A stretch of 20,672 nt of DNA from Phoronis ovalis (GCA_028565635.1 JAOXYB010111936.1:1-20672); one strand, 5' to 3'. Positions 1 to 10,641 are shown, counted from the stretch's first letter. Numbers and translations are program-made. The notes: generated by a model not told the origin, from the sequence alone.

Positions 1-1990
1 ATGATAAACGTTATCATTATATATTTGTCAAGATAACAGGTGGTGTACTGACTAATCACTTGTGCCTTTTTGAAAACGGAACTGGATTTTATTTCTAAGA
101 TAACAACACACCGGAATTTGTAAGAATGCTTAAGTGGAGGGGGTCAAGGAACTCGGAGATAATTGTCATGTCAAGAATTCTTTCGTTATCTGTAGCACCC
201 TAAATTAAATTTTATGGTGGTTATTCTAATTAGCTATCAGCGATGACGCGTAAGTGTCATTTCAAAATATGTTGACCAAATGCTCCCGCGGAAACGTATG
301 AATCACATATATAGAACTATGCATTTACTAATACGCATTTTAAGCAAACATTTATGACTAAATTTGAAACTTGCAAAGCCTATATCGATCTACATCTAAG
401 TTTGGGAGAAAATTCATTTATTCACTTGGAGTTATTTATGAACATTCTAACCTGTGTAATTTAAATCCCATTCTCTTCAAAGACTCGGGAGTCGCGCACT
501 TTAACAATAACAAAGATGCTATCAATAAACAAGCTAAAGAGTAAACACGATGATTGACTTGTGACTTTGCCATGAATCGAAACAAAAATTTTAAGCATGC
601 GACAAAATGATTTCTCACGGGTCATCTTCAAGTCAGAATTGGTACAAATCAACGTTGTTACCTCGTGTGCTATACAGATGCACAAATCAGGTTGTGCTTG
701 TTGAAGAAAAAGTTCGTCATTTAGCTATTTATAATCATTACATATTTATTGCACCTATACTGGGAAACACTTAATGACTTATTGTAATCTACAAAGAACT
801 CGTATTTTATTCTATAACATATATGTATCAATTAACCTAGTTTATGAAAATGATAAAGCTGCTTCACCTAAACAAATATTTTTTGTTCACCTCCATTATG
901 TTCAGGTGAATGACATAGGCAAGGTTATCGATTAAACTATTAAAAACGCGGTTTACTCTCTGTCACAATGGTATAGTATTTAAAACCAAACATCAAAAGA
1001 GATTATCGCTGTTCTAGTAAATTATTGTAAAAGTTTTGTTATGTTGTTAACACTGTAAGCTACATTATAGCGGTGTCCCTAATCTCATCTCCATGTAATG
1101 ATAAATTCCACAATTACGTTGTTGTCATTTTGTAACACTGAATTCCACTAGTAATACATACCTGAAAAGTTAATATCTGGGGCCGAAACGGGACCAAAAC
1201 AACTTAAAGTTATCACTCAACGAAACAGATACTTGTTAAAAGACACGGCACTAGAGATAAAATGACTGAAACCAAATCATAACAAATGTCTAAATAGATA
1301 ATATGTCAATGCACGTAGACACTCCCACTCGATATGGGTTATGACTTCATACCGCATGTACTGGTGAAAGGCAGATAAAATCACAACCATGACTTCTTAA
1401 TTTTCATCACGGATATGCCTGGGTGTGTTTTACATGCAAATGACGTTTTATAGTTTTACACACAGTGCATCATAACACGGGTTTGCGCTGTATAGATATT
1501 TACCAAATTTGCATAAAAGTTCCAAATATACAGTTAGGTTTCGGGTATTTTGTTGTTATAATATTTACTAGGTAGCTTTTTAGATTATACTGTTTACAGA
1601 AAATATAAAAATCTCATAAAAGAATCATAATTCTAAAATTCCTTTCTGCTGTTTCAGTTTGGGGTATGCAGTATGTAACTAAAATTATTTTTATGACGAA
1701 AATGGAAATTTTATTTTCAACCGTTAATCACTTCGACAAGATGTAACATACGTTTGATTTACATTTTCCCATAGTCCAATATTCAGGAGACGATAATTGT
1801 ACATGATGGTTGCAGACTTCTCAAGAAAAGCATCAAACAATATATAAATGCCCTTGCAGTTCAGTATTTTGTTTTGTTACAACACCTTGTCAATTACCTC
1901 ATATTTACGTTCTGACTCATTCGAAGCATGGATCATCTTCCTATTTTTATTTAGCATGTATTATAAACAGAGTATGTTTATTTATGATAT
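1..1990. other. AT-rich noncoding stretch
   Basis: I see no gene here. The few open frames are short and have the F/L/I/K/N/Y/S-heavy composition expected from AT-rich chance ORFs. The first 17 bases form an inverted repeat (ATGATAA, spacer ACG, TTATCAT), which is also two inverted GATA-type words; it may continue beyond the window edge. No recognisable RNA gene or transposon end was seen. Confidence 0.6.
1977..1982 (-). terminator. Poly(A) signal AATAAA after the minus-strand ORF
   Basis: The plus strand reads TTTATT, so the minus strand reads AATAAA about 12 nt after the TGA of the 82-codon ORF. A second minus-strand AATAAA lies a little further on, near 1946-1951. In DNA this AT-rich the word is common by chance, so it supports the exon only weakly. 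Confidence 0.3.
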
Positions 1991-1994
1991 ATGA

Positions 1995-2243
1995 TCACGG
2001 TTTCCTTTTGTTTTGAAGTATTTCCTCTCCTTTTGTTAATTTTTCCCATTTGTTTGGCCAATAAAATATGTCACAATAAATAAAAAGGCCAACTAAAAGA
2101 GACATACCAATGGGTGCACACATTACAATAAATGGCAACGTTGCAATGAAATGCCCTTGCGGTTTCGAGACTAGAGACTGGAGTGCATAGTAATAAATTG
2201 TAGTAACTACATGACAAAAGCTACCGTTTTCATATGCTTGCAT
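1995..2243 (-). CDS. Possible terminal exon of an unrecognised membrane protein (82 codons)
   Basis: Reading on the minus strand from ATG at 2243 to TGA at 1995 gives 82 residues. The composition is unlike chance AT-rich ORFs: Gly, Pro, Val, Ala and Gln are well represented. Residues about 32-57 form a strong hydrophobic segment, and residues 12-25 are moderately hydrophobic. N6-G7-S8 is a glycosylation sequon. The tail from residue 63 (PNKWEKLTKGEE, then KRKP at the end) is charged and basic, as in a cytosolic C-terminus after a last membrane helix. The frame stays open upstream to a TAA at 2274-2276, and CAG just before the ATG could be a splice acceptor, so this may be a last exon and not a whole gene. 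On the same strand an AATAAA lies at 1977-1982, about 12 nt past the stop. I do not recognise the family. The layout (helix, then a W..LT.GEE-type tail) loosely recalls solute carriers, but that is a guess. A chance ORF remains possible. Confidence 0.35.
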   Translation of the reverse strand: MQAYENGSFCHVVTTIYYYALQSLVSKPQGHFIATLPFIVMCAPIGMSLLVGLFIYCDIFYWPNKWEKLTKGEEILQNKRKP

Positions 2244-2279
2244 GACTGCCCAGGGTAACAGACTTGGGTTTAATTAACA

Positions 2280-4031
2280 AACTAATTAATTTTAATCAAC
2301 AAATTAAATTATACAAATTGCAAATCAGCAGCGGTAGAAAACCCGTGGGAAAACCGAAACACATGTTTTCGCTTCAGTGGTAATCACCCATAAAGGTACG
2401 ACTCTTAAAACTTCATGCAAAGGCCCGTGGAAAGGGCAAGTTGTTTTATCATTAGCAAATGTCAATCGTTAGTTGATCCCAAAAAGTTGATGAATTCAAT
2501 TTGTAATCTAAATTTAGTTAAAGGTAAGAAAAACATCAGTTGCTAAAAGTAGTAATTCAGTTGTGTAGCTGCATGTACTTTTTCCAATATTAGCTAGTTA
2601 ACGTTACCCAAACTCAATAAAACTGAAGTAAGTGATAACACAAGCACGGGGCGGCTTGTGCACTAAAACTCCCGTATGTTTCGGAATCCCACGTCTTTGC
2701 GATTACAGATAATCATTTCCTGAAAAACGTTCACGACAATAAAAGAAGATGTTACTTTAGTAATTAGCCTAGTGATTAATTACGAAAATACTATAACAGA
2801 CAACATATGTTTCCTTTTGATTTCTTTAATCGCCCAATATACCATCATCATAACAGTTTTGGTGGTGGAAAGTTCCGCCACAGAGATATTTATAAACATT
2901 ATGCAAGCCAAGAGAAAATATTTTCACCAGCTGCGTGCAAACTGGGTGCGAACTCATAATTTTTCTTAGACGAGAAACGTATAATAAATGCACCCCGAAT
3001 ATGAATACTTCCTTCTGAAACTGTTAACCAAAAACGCTTGTTTCTGCAAAAAAACAAAATTTACATGTATCCGGGGTGATTTCATAAATTAGTGTTATGA
3101 TGACGATGTATGTAAACCATGCGTCGAAGTGAAATTTATAAAAGGATACATACTGGATACATATCAGCATATACTAGAAGAAATCCCATTTCATTTGTTT
3201 TGTATAGCTAACATGCTTATCAAGACCATACTGATTTTCAAATATCTCCAAAGACGATTGTTAAGAATAGCCGCTGTTGTAACAACTGTTTTTTCTCTGT
3301 CAGTCAAATTTGTTTATCATATTAGCCTCAGTACCAAAATATTGTTCGTAGAGTGTGTCAAGGAGCACTTAACGAAAATCGACACTAAACAGCTGCCTAG
3401 CTTGTCCATAACGCGGTAAAAATTAAATATAGACTACCACTTGTGATAATCTACTTAATCTCTGTGGTGCCAGTCCCAATTAGATAGAAAATAATTTTTT
3501 TCAATTAATAAGATAAAAAGCTATATGGAAAGTCAATTAAGATGATACCAAAATACGAAAACAATTAATTATACAGCAATTATATCAAATAGCCTGTAGA
3601 GAGTGCAAAAGATGCCACTTTGTATTTTAATCTTTTATATTTGAACTTTGGTGAACTTGACTTGAAGTGGTATATATTTGGGTAAATTATTTAATCAAGA
3701 CAGGCTATTGAATCTAATTAGGTGTAGGAGTTACAGAATTAGCGTGAGATTTTATGATACAGACGGCAACAGTTTCATTTTTGTATAAAATCCCTCAGAA
3801 AAATCGCCAATCTGACAGCCTAGCGAAGAGATATGTACAACTTTATTAGTTTGAAAGTTTTCAAGCCTGTTGAACTATAGTTTCTGTTATAAATGATATT
3901 GCCATTAATCTTTTTCCGTTTACATATGGTAATTAATAAGCAAAACTGCAATGCCACGATCTGTCCGGACTCTTTTGCATCAAATGTAAAGCAAGTCTTC
4001 TATAATAACCAGGTGTGTGTACTATATAATT
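2280..4031. other. Noncoding stretch, nothing named
   Basis: AT-rich DNA. A GTG-started 96-codon frame at 3129-3419 (plus) is dominated by I, L, F, V, S and K and has no ATG start, splice context or motif, so I do not annotate it as a gene. A 7-bp hairpin (CACAAGC at 2639-2645, GCTTGTG at 2654-2660) encloses a GC-rich 8-nt loop. Confidence 0.5.
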
Positions 4032-4473
4032 AGGGTTGCTCCTATAAGAGCGCAAGCCTATTGGTTTTGTATGATTTCTTTCTTCTTTTTCTTTCTTTTT
4101 CTTTTTATTCCAATTTCCAGCAAGCTATATCTCGAAGACGGTTACAGCTGGGAACTTGATACTTGATGTATGACATCCCTGGGGTAGGCCATTGTTGACC
4201 TTGAGGTCAAAAGGTCATCTGAAGGTCAAAGGTCAAATTTTGAAAAAAAAAATTCAAAATGTTCTAAATGATTGTATTGAGTCACTAAGCCATATCTCGA
4301 AGTCTGTTGTAGTTAAGGACATGATATTTGAGGTTTGACATTCCCAAGGTAGGCCATTGCTGACCTTGGGGTCAAAAGGTCATTTAGGGGTCAAAGGTCA
4401 AAATTCTAAAAATGCTGTTGAAAGGCAATTTGGAGGTCATTTAACGTTCATAAAAGCCAATATGAGCAACCCT
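4032..4473 (+). mobile_element. Non-autonomous repeat element, copy A (GGTCA family)
   Basis: The ends match in inverted orientation: AGGGTTGCTC at 4032-4041 and GAGCAACCCT at 4464-4473. A related TATTGG word follows the left end (after extra bases) and precedes the right end as CCAATA. The interior has a pyrimidine-rich leader (about 4075-4110), then two monomers 165 bp apart that both contain ATATCTCGAAG (starting near 4127 and 4292), a GGTAGGCCATTG word, and clustered AGGTCA words. No reading frame for a transposase is present, so it would depend on another element. Related sequence occurs at about 9450-10146 (minus), 17531-17763 (plus) and 19151-19245 (plus). I cannot name the superfamily; no clear target-site duplication was found. 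Confidence 0.65.
4122..4430 (+). repeat. Two tandem monomers, period 165 bp, with AGGTCA direct repeats
   Basis: Monomer 1 starts at 4122 and monomer 2 at 4287. In monomer 1, AGGTCA at 4204-4209 and 4212-4217 are spaced by two bases (DR2), and AGGTCA at 4223-4228 and 4230-4235 by one base (DR1). Monomer 2 keeps both arrangements with GGGTCA as the first half (4369-4382 as DR2, 4388-4400 as DR1). DR1 and DR2 of AGGTCA are the established binding layout of RXR-type nuclear receptor dimers and HNF4. Whether any protein binds here is unknown. Confidence 0.7.
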
Positions 4474-4497
4474 GCCTTTGCTAACCCTGCCTTTGCT
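4468..4497 (+). repeat. 15-bp perfect tandem duplication at the element's right end
   Basis: AACCCTGCCTTTGCT occurs twice without a gap, at 4468-4482 and 4483-4497. It overlaps the right terminal word of copy A. The core TGCCTTTGCT also occurs at 17754-17763, at the end of copy C, so it probably belongs to the 3' end of the family. Confidence 0.7.
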
Positions 4498-7400
4498 AAA
4501 TACCATAAATACAATGCTAAAAATAAAATACAATAAATGCTATCTAGTTTGAATTGAGTTTTTGCATGAAAACCGCCGGGAAAACCGAGCATGAAAGATG
4601 CTTTTTTTTTGGTCCCGCACGACCACTGAAAGAAACTTAACATGTCCATTTCACAATTACGCATTTTCAATAATCAAAAATTGATCTAAATTCTATGACT
4701 GTATCAATAAACAACAAACACAGCTTAATTTCACACCCATTCTTCAAGGCATATGGAAACAACAGTGACTGAGTGACATGCGAGTAACCATCGGTATGCG
4801 TCATATGAAAAACAATTACACCCTTCATTAGCAGTTTACTGGATTTTGATGAAAATCGAAAATTTGTAATATTGGAAATGTCCTCAGTTCATTTTCTGAT
4901 AGCAGTCGTAACAGATTACCGTTTGATAATAAATTGTGTTTTGCTCAATGACATTTTAAGATAAATAATTTATTGAAAGGAAAAACATATTATAGTAGGG
5001 TAGTAGGTAAACCTGATATGCCAGTCATAGATAATGAGGCATAGGTAACGCGAAGCTAGATACTGGACTAGACACCTGTTATAATGTGATAAAATAATCA
5101 GTAACTAATAGGCAGAAATACAAAAATGCATTGTAATACACAACTTTATAAATAATTATCCGACAAACGAAATACACTGGTTTACATGTATGCGATTATA
5201 AGCAAATTTCAATAACAATTACATTCGATAACAAGCAAATCATGAAATAATTTAGAGCTATATATCGTAAAACAGAAACAAAAAGTAATCAAAAAAGGCA
5301 GAGGGGAATATGTTAACCAGATATAGGCGACTCAAAGATAAAGACCTCTCTCTAAAAGTAGACCGATGGGAAAAATCGGAACAGTTTATAAAGCTGAGCA
5401 AGTTTTGCAGACATAAAATTTGTTATGTAAAACATGTATATTGTTAAATAAAACACTTAATGTTAAATGTGTACTTAAATCCACCACAAAGGTTATGGCA
5501 TTTTACAAAACAAAGAAGAAAGTCATAATCATGATGATTAAACGGATATATATTACAAGCACTCTATTATCCAGACAAATCCATGCAAACTGCCTCTGAG
5601 ACCTGTGTGTTCCGTTTTATTCATTTGTTAAAAAGCAGTTTACAATGGATTTATCAAGGGTCAAATAATCTGAATAGAATTGTAAATAAAATACTTAAAC
5701 AGTGATATTTAATACCAATTTTTATTGCAGGCGGAAATACAATGGTCTATTAACTAAGTACTAGCACTATTAAATACCTTGGGGTTTAAATGTATTTTTA
5801 AAACTCTTCATAGCAGTTACCTGTCCTGAGCAGAAAAGCATCGCGCACCCTACAGTGCGTAGTATAATCAACTGTGCAAAGAAAACCTATTCGAAACTTT
5901 ATGATAACATGCTACGGTAATTTTAGTTCATTAAAGAATATTGCCGACAATGATATCTATTTCATGCAAGTGAAGTTAACTTTCGTATACATTTGATTAG
6001 TGTTTTGTTTTCTAAACAACAAATGTCTGAGAACAATTGGGCTAACGTGTATTAAAGGAAACATCTCTAGAAGCCTCGATCGGGCTTGCGACATGACTAG
6101 CGGAACAAAATTTATATCCGTGACACACTGAATGAACTTAGAGATGGATATTTGGCAAAAACTGCAAGTCCAAGAAAAGTAAACCAGGAACAAATTCTAG
6201 TTATCAGTACGGAAAGGGGAAAACAACCGTTTTATTAACATCAATATCAAGGACTTTAAAAAATCAAGAAATCTATGCTAAATATTAATTATATATGAAA
6301 ACTGAAAACAGATATTGAATTATTTTGTTGCTGACGTGACGCCAAAATTGTAGCAATTACAGCTGTAACAAAAATATCACCAATTACGCGATTTCCTCCC
6401 AGTCCGTAATTGTGTATTTTATAACAGTCCTCAGCTATATTGTACCGTTTCCCGTACTATTCTGTAATGGATAGACATGGAATGAACTTACCGTATTAAA
6501 GTTTATAAACTGTATCCATCAATGACGGTATCATTGACGAGTACTCCCGACCCATAATGATTACTTGGACAGGTTATACATTTTAAATTAAGAACATGCT
6601 TTATTAAGCCAATATCAAGATCTTTTCCAATCTTTTCTGTTGGACGAATAAGAAAACACGTGTAAGTAACAAAAGTATTTTACCTTATTAAACTGCCTGT
6701 CACTCCTTTCAAGTATTTCCTGCAGTATTTAAAGTAAAATGTTTCCGCCTGCGCTTTTTATTAATCATATATAATATCACCAATCAAGCTATTAAGTAAG
6801 GAATAGTATTACAGCCACTGGTCAATTGTTCAATTGTGTAGAATGTAATTCTCTGGCTAATCTCTAATTTTCCCATGACGACATTATTCCGGTTTTGCAT
6901 CCACATATATTATATAGGCTAAGGACAACACAACACAACAGGTACCCATCTGCCGCAATTGGGCTGGTCTAGCCAATAAGAATAACTAAAATACTTGACA
7001 AACAAATATTTTAGGGAGATACGCGATAAACCAAATGAGACATTTCTGAAGTACAGTTTTACTATTAGTCTCCGATAATACGTGGGATTTATCAGATTAA
7101 ATAATTAGATACGTTGGAATGTTCTGCATGGAAAACAATGTGTCATAAAGCATTTAAAATGAAGCAAAATTATACGTTTTAAAGTAATTGTAAGTCCCCT
7201 ATGTTTTATTTGTCTCTAGGTGTAAATATAACATATAGGTACCAAAATAAAGGTATTGATGTTTCATACCCGAAGAATGTAAAACGCATGGGTTATAAGC
7301 ATGATTCTCATTGTTGAAGTACAGCATGTGGTTAAATTTGAAACCTTTTTTATTTTTGGGAAACTTTTTACCAAGGTGATTTGCTACCTGAATTGTATAT

Positions 7401-9400
7401 CCAAAGTGTCTTCATTGCACATATACTGAGCCGTCAAATGCCAATTAGTAAGATGAGGAAAGATTTAAAAAACAAAACTAGTTCAAAACTAGGAATCCCA
7501 GTGAAATGGGAGCGAAACAAGAAACTGGCATAGTATTAAAGGAAACTGGCTTCTCAAAACTAGAGACATCTGGTGTCTAAATATCAGCCATTTTACCGGC
7601 TGACAATCTGCATATTTGATCTATCGTGCGTGAGTGAGCATGATATTAAATCTTTTTTCTCTACCAATGCAGATAATATGGTGACCAGTAGTGCAGTACA
7701 TAAGTGATCTACAGTAGTATATGTGTGTTTTCTGTCGGGGAATTTCGGAAATGACTTTCAATTTCGAAACAAAAGCACTTTTCTTACATAAGTATAACTC
7801 ATTTATAAAACATGTATTTCCTCATATATATTTATAATAAATGCTTCCTTCCTAACAAATCATCACAACAGAACCTACAGAATTTTGAGGGAGGGGTTAT
7901 AAAGAACTACAAATTCGGCATTAGAGACTATCAGCCTTAACTATGCATTTTTAGGATTTTTAGCAGGCGCTTATAAAAAAACACTATGAAACATTTGTTA
8001 TCATCGAATGTATATATTCACCCTTGGCGCTTATGACGGCGAATATAATTGTGTAGGTATATATTTTTATTTAACTTATCACTGCTTACGACGGATTTTG
8101 TATTACGTTGGCCCCCGACACTAGACTGCAAAGCCGCGCTGACCGATAATACCTTTCGACTTGTAAACAGTCTTTGCTGCGTTCTGTCGAAACAAGGGTT
8201 ATGCTTTTAGCCAATAGATTCTTATCTTGGAGACACTCTCATGATTTAAGCAAATGGGTGTATTTTAGTCGTAAATTCTTACTGAGGATCAGAGGTTTGA
8301 AAAATAATTTAAGTGCTGCCTCCGGTGACTGAAACATTGATTTACCCAATAACCACGAGTCCATGTTTCTCACACCGTAATACGATTGTCCTTATTTTTC
8401 TTGCAAGATAGCCTACAAAATTACCTACATTCCATTTTTTTATATATAAATCTTTCTACGACTAGTATTCAATGATGAACTACTACAAAAATATAAAGAC
8501 AAAATATAGAAAACAGAAAAATACCCGACAGGAGTCGCACCATGCTAGATTACAAATAAGCCTATAGAACATCATAGAATACCATTTTATATAGTTACTT
8601 TGAGAAGTGTGGGCATATAATATTTTTTATTTAAAATAGAATCTACGAATAAGAAATAGGGTTGATATTGTTTGAAGTGAACAAATATTTAGTTACAATA
8701 TGTTTTGCTGTTACGAGCTAACTTTCGAGCTTGTTCGTTCTAGCAGGGCATGTTACCGGACTGAAATCTTTTTAAAATGTCATTGTTTTGGTACTAAAAA
8801 AGATTCGACTATAAGTCCCGGACTAACTTTTGATGTTCTACTTTATAAGAATATAATTCAAACGTAGGCTCCATTGGGTTTCCGTACGAGGTAATACGGT
8901 AACATCCACAGTACCCAGCATGCGAAAGTTCATACTAATTAAGAATTCCTTGACTGTCGGTAGAAAATTTCAGTGTCAGAAGTAATGTGATAGTAGAAAA
9001 AAATCGAGAAAATCTATGGTCAGGGGAACCAACGTGAATAATAATGGTATGAAGCCTGTAGCAGACTAAGACTGAACCGTATTATTTCCTTACGTTGCAT
9101 AGTTTCCTAAGTGTAATTAAACAGATAATGGAAAATCGGGCTCAGTCTGGTTAAAGTTTTGCGCTGTTAGTATTTTGATATATAATTGAGATTTAAACTC
9201 TCAGGACTGTTTTTGTCAATATTTATGTTTTCTAGCTATATCTATACATATTTGATGCTTAACCCGAAGGGGGCCAGTATGTTAGTTTTTTTATATAATA
9301 ATTCTACACATTTTCATCAAATATGAAGAAATAGACTGAAGTAAATTTGTCTGTTAGCAATATGACAATATGGTTAACGGTTGCACACGCAGAAATAGGT
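4498..9400. other. Long AT-rich noncoding stretch, nothing named
   Basis: Nearly 5 kb in which I can support no gene, RNA gene or transposon. The open frames here are short and carry chance-like composition. The only structure seen is weak: scattered short inverted words (for example TATATTC at 8013-8019 with GAATATA at 8041-8047), three loosely spaced GGCGCTTAT/GCTTACGACGG-type words at about 7966, 8026 and 8084, and a GGGAAAACCGA word at about 4578 that also occurs near 2347. Confidence 0.5.
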
Positions 9401-9449
9401 GGATATCCAGACCTATTAGGATTATTCTGGACCCATGGATGTCCAGAGA

Positions 9450-10146
9450 ACCTTTGGGTGACCTTAATTTACCTCTTGTCGAAATATTCATGAAATTTTG
9501 AGATTTTGATTGTTTGACCTCTGAATGACTTTTTGGACCTCAAAGTCAGCAAAGATAACCTCTAAATGGCCTTTTAACTTTTCATCAAATTTCTGGAAAT
9601 TATTTTTTTTGACCTTCAAAATGACCATATGACCCCCTAAATTACCTGTAAATGACATCATGTTCGTAAGCTAAATGCAATTTTAAGATTTTGACCTTTT
9701 GACCCCTGAATGACCTTTTGACCTTTAAGGTCAGTTATCTTACCCCAGGGACGTCATATGTCAAATTACATGAATGTAGCACCACTCTGTCTTGATGTAG
9801 ACACTCTTCCTTATTACAATTAGCCAACAACATGCTAAAAATAAAAAATCTGACCTTTTGACAAATAAAAGACCTCACAAATCATTATGTTTACCTTTAG
9901 GTGACCAATACCATCATTTTTGAAGGTTTTATAAAGACATTTTTGAAATTTGACCTAGTGACCTCAAATTGACCCCTGACCTAAGTTTTGTATGTCCCCC
10001 CTCCCTACTAAATCCACACCTCAAGTTTGGTACCTCTAGCTCAAAGCATTTCTAAAATATAGATGTTTGAAAATTGGAAGAAAAAAAAAGAAAAAAGAAA
10101 AAAAGATACAATCTCAATAGATTGCACTTGCTGTGCAACATAATTA
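9450..10146 (-). mobile_element. GGTCA-family repeat, longer reverse-oriented copy B
   Basis: Read on the minus strand this starts near 10146 with a TAATTA-TG-TTGC end resembling the TAATTAGGGTTGC start of copy A. Then come a matching CAAG...CTATTG segment, a T/C-rich leader (the A/G tract at about 10077-10105 on the plus strand), the CCAATTTTC word, and many AGGTCA/GGGTCA words. DR2 pairs lie at 9692-9705 and 9711-9724 (written TGACCT...TGACCC and TGACCT...TGACCT on the plus strand). It is longer than copy A and seems to hold more than two monomers. The far boundary, near 9410-9450, is uncertain. Confidence 0.6.
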
Positions 10147-10300
10147 GACTTTCTTTAGTCTGCAGAAAGGCTTCAGTAATGGATGTTATAAAAATGTGAC
10201 ATTTATATTTCTTATTCTTTTGAAAATAATATATCGTAAAAACAAATTTTTAGCTTTTTATAGTACATAAACTCCGGCATGCACTACAATGCAAGACAAT

Positions 10301-10330
10301 TGACGTCATCACCCGGAGTGATGACGCAAT
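10301..10330. promoter_or_regulatory. CRE palindrome with a second TGACG half-site
   Basis: TGACGTCA, the full cAMP-response element, is at 10301-10308. It sits in a perfect 9-bp inverted repeat: CGTCATCAC (10304-10312), spacer CCGGA, GTGATGACG (10318-10326). The right arm continues into TGACGCAA (10323-10330), the layout of CREB/ATF-C/EBP hybrid sites. It lies about 300 bp upstream of the proposed start codon, within a short CpG-richer island. Binding is inferred from the motif only. Confidence 0.55.
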
Positions 10331-10438
10331 AATCTGACCGTTTGTGCCTCTTTATTTTAAAAAGTATTTACTTTATTGTTTAGTTGTTTGCGTTATTTCT
10401 TAGAGACGCACTTCCCCAACTCAGTTCTAACTAGAATC

Positions 10439-10443
10439 ATTGG
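10439..10443 (-). promoter_or_regulatory. Inverted CCAAT box
   Basis: ATTGG on the plus strand (CCAAT on the minus) lies about 150 bp upstream of the likely transcription start, a usual place for an NF-Y site in animal promoters. The motif is short, so its weight comes from the neighbouring CRE and CTCF-like sites. Confidence 0.3.
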
Positions 10444-10518
10444 ATATATTTAGTTTACATACCCGGCGGTGTCTCGTCTCGGGGGATTCTGGGTTCTCAG
10501 CAACGTTGTTGAGCATTT

Positions 10519-10533
10519 GCCATCAGATGGCGC
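10519..10533 (+). promoter_or_regulatory. CTCF-like site in the putative promoter
   Basis: CCATCAGATGGCGC at 10520-10533 agrees with the published CTCF core CCASYAGRKGGCRS at 13 of 14 positions (only position 4 differs). It also contains a perfect inverted repeat, GCCATC-A-GATGGC (10519-10531). Just upstream, CTCAGCAACGTTGTTGAG (about 10496-10513) is a near-palindrome with one mismatched pair. The whole interval is GC-richer than its surroundings. Confidence 0.45.
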
Positions 10534-10556
10534 ACTCCAACGGCAGGTGCTTGTGT

Positions 10557-10564
10557 TATAAGAG
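10557..10564 (+). promoter_or_regulatory. TATA-like box
   Basis: TATAAGAG would place transcription initiation near 10585-10590, only about 10-15 nt before the ATG of the upstream ORF. In AT-rich DNA this word is weak evidence alone. Confidence 0.3.
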
Positions 10565-10599
10565 ATAAAAGTGCTAGATCGAATACTATAAGTAGTACA

Positions 10600-10617
10600 A
10601 TGGCGGATGTGAAATAG
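10600..10617 (+). CDS. Five-codon upstream ORF (MADVK)
   Basis: ATG GCG GAT GTG AAA TAG. The start is in ideal Kozak context (A at -3, G at +4), and ATGGCGG resembles both a YY1 site and the TISU initiator element used by short-leader mRNAs. It stops 5 nt before the ATG at 10623 and is in another frame. If the downstream ATG is the true start, this ORF would reduce its translation unless ribosomes scan past it or reinitiate. It may instead act mainly as a YY1-type DNA element. Confidence 0.35.
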   Translation: MADVK

Positions 10618-10622
10618 AAGTT

Positions 10623-10635
10623 ATGATAAACTTCG
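10623..10635 (+). CDS. Proposed first coding exon of a small CxxC protein gene
   Basis: ATG ATA AAC TTC G, followed directly by GTAAGT at 10636-10641, the strongest form of an animal 5' splice donor. The exon would end after the first base of a codon. It encodes M-I-N-F plus the first base of a Gly codon. The promoter words described at 10301-10564 lie just upstream, and transcription would run to the right. The start context is mediocre (G at -3, A at +4). The matching next exon is proposed at 14036-14148; an acceptor at 18186-18187 fits the same phase and is an alternative. Confidence 0.4.
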
Positions 10636-10641
10636 GTAAGT

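Noticed and set aside
3129-3419. 96-codon frame starting with GTG
   Set aside because: No ATG start, no motif, composition dominated by I, L, F, V, S and K as in chance AT-rich ORFs, no splice or poly(A) context.
9261-9275. GAAGGGGGCCAG as a third CTCF-like site
   Set aside because: Three mismatches to the 14-bp core, including inner positions.
10077-10105. A/G-rich tract as a retroposon poly(A) tail
   Set aside because: It is the reverse of the T/C leader seen inside copies A and D, so it is internal to the repeat family and not a tail.
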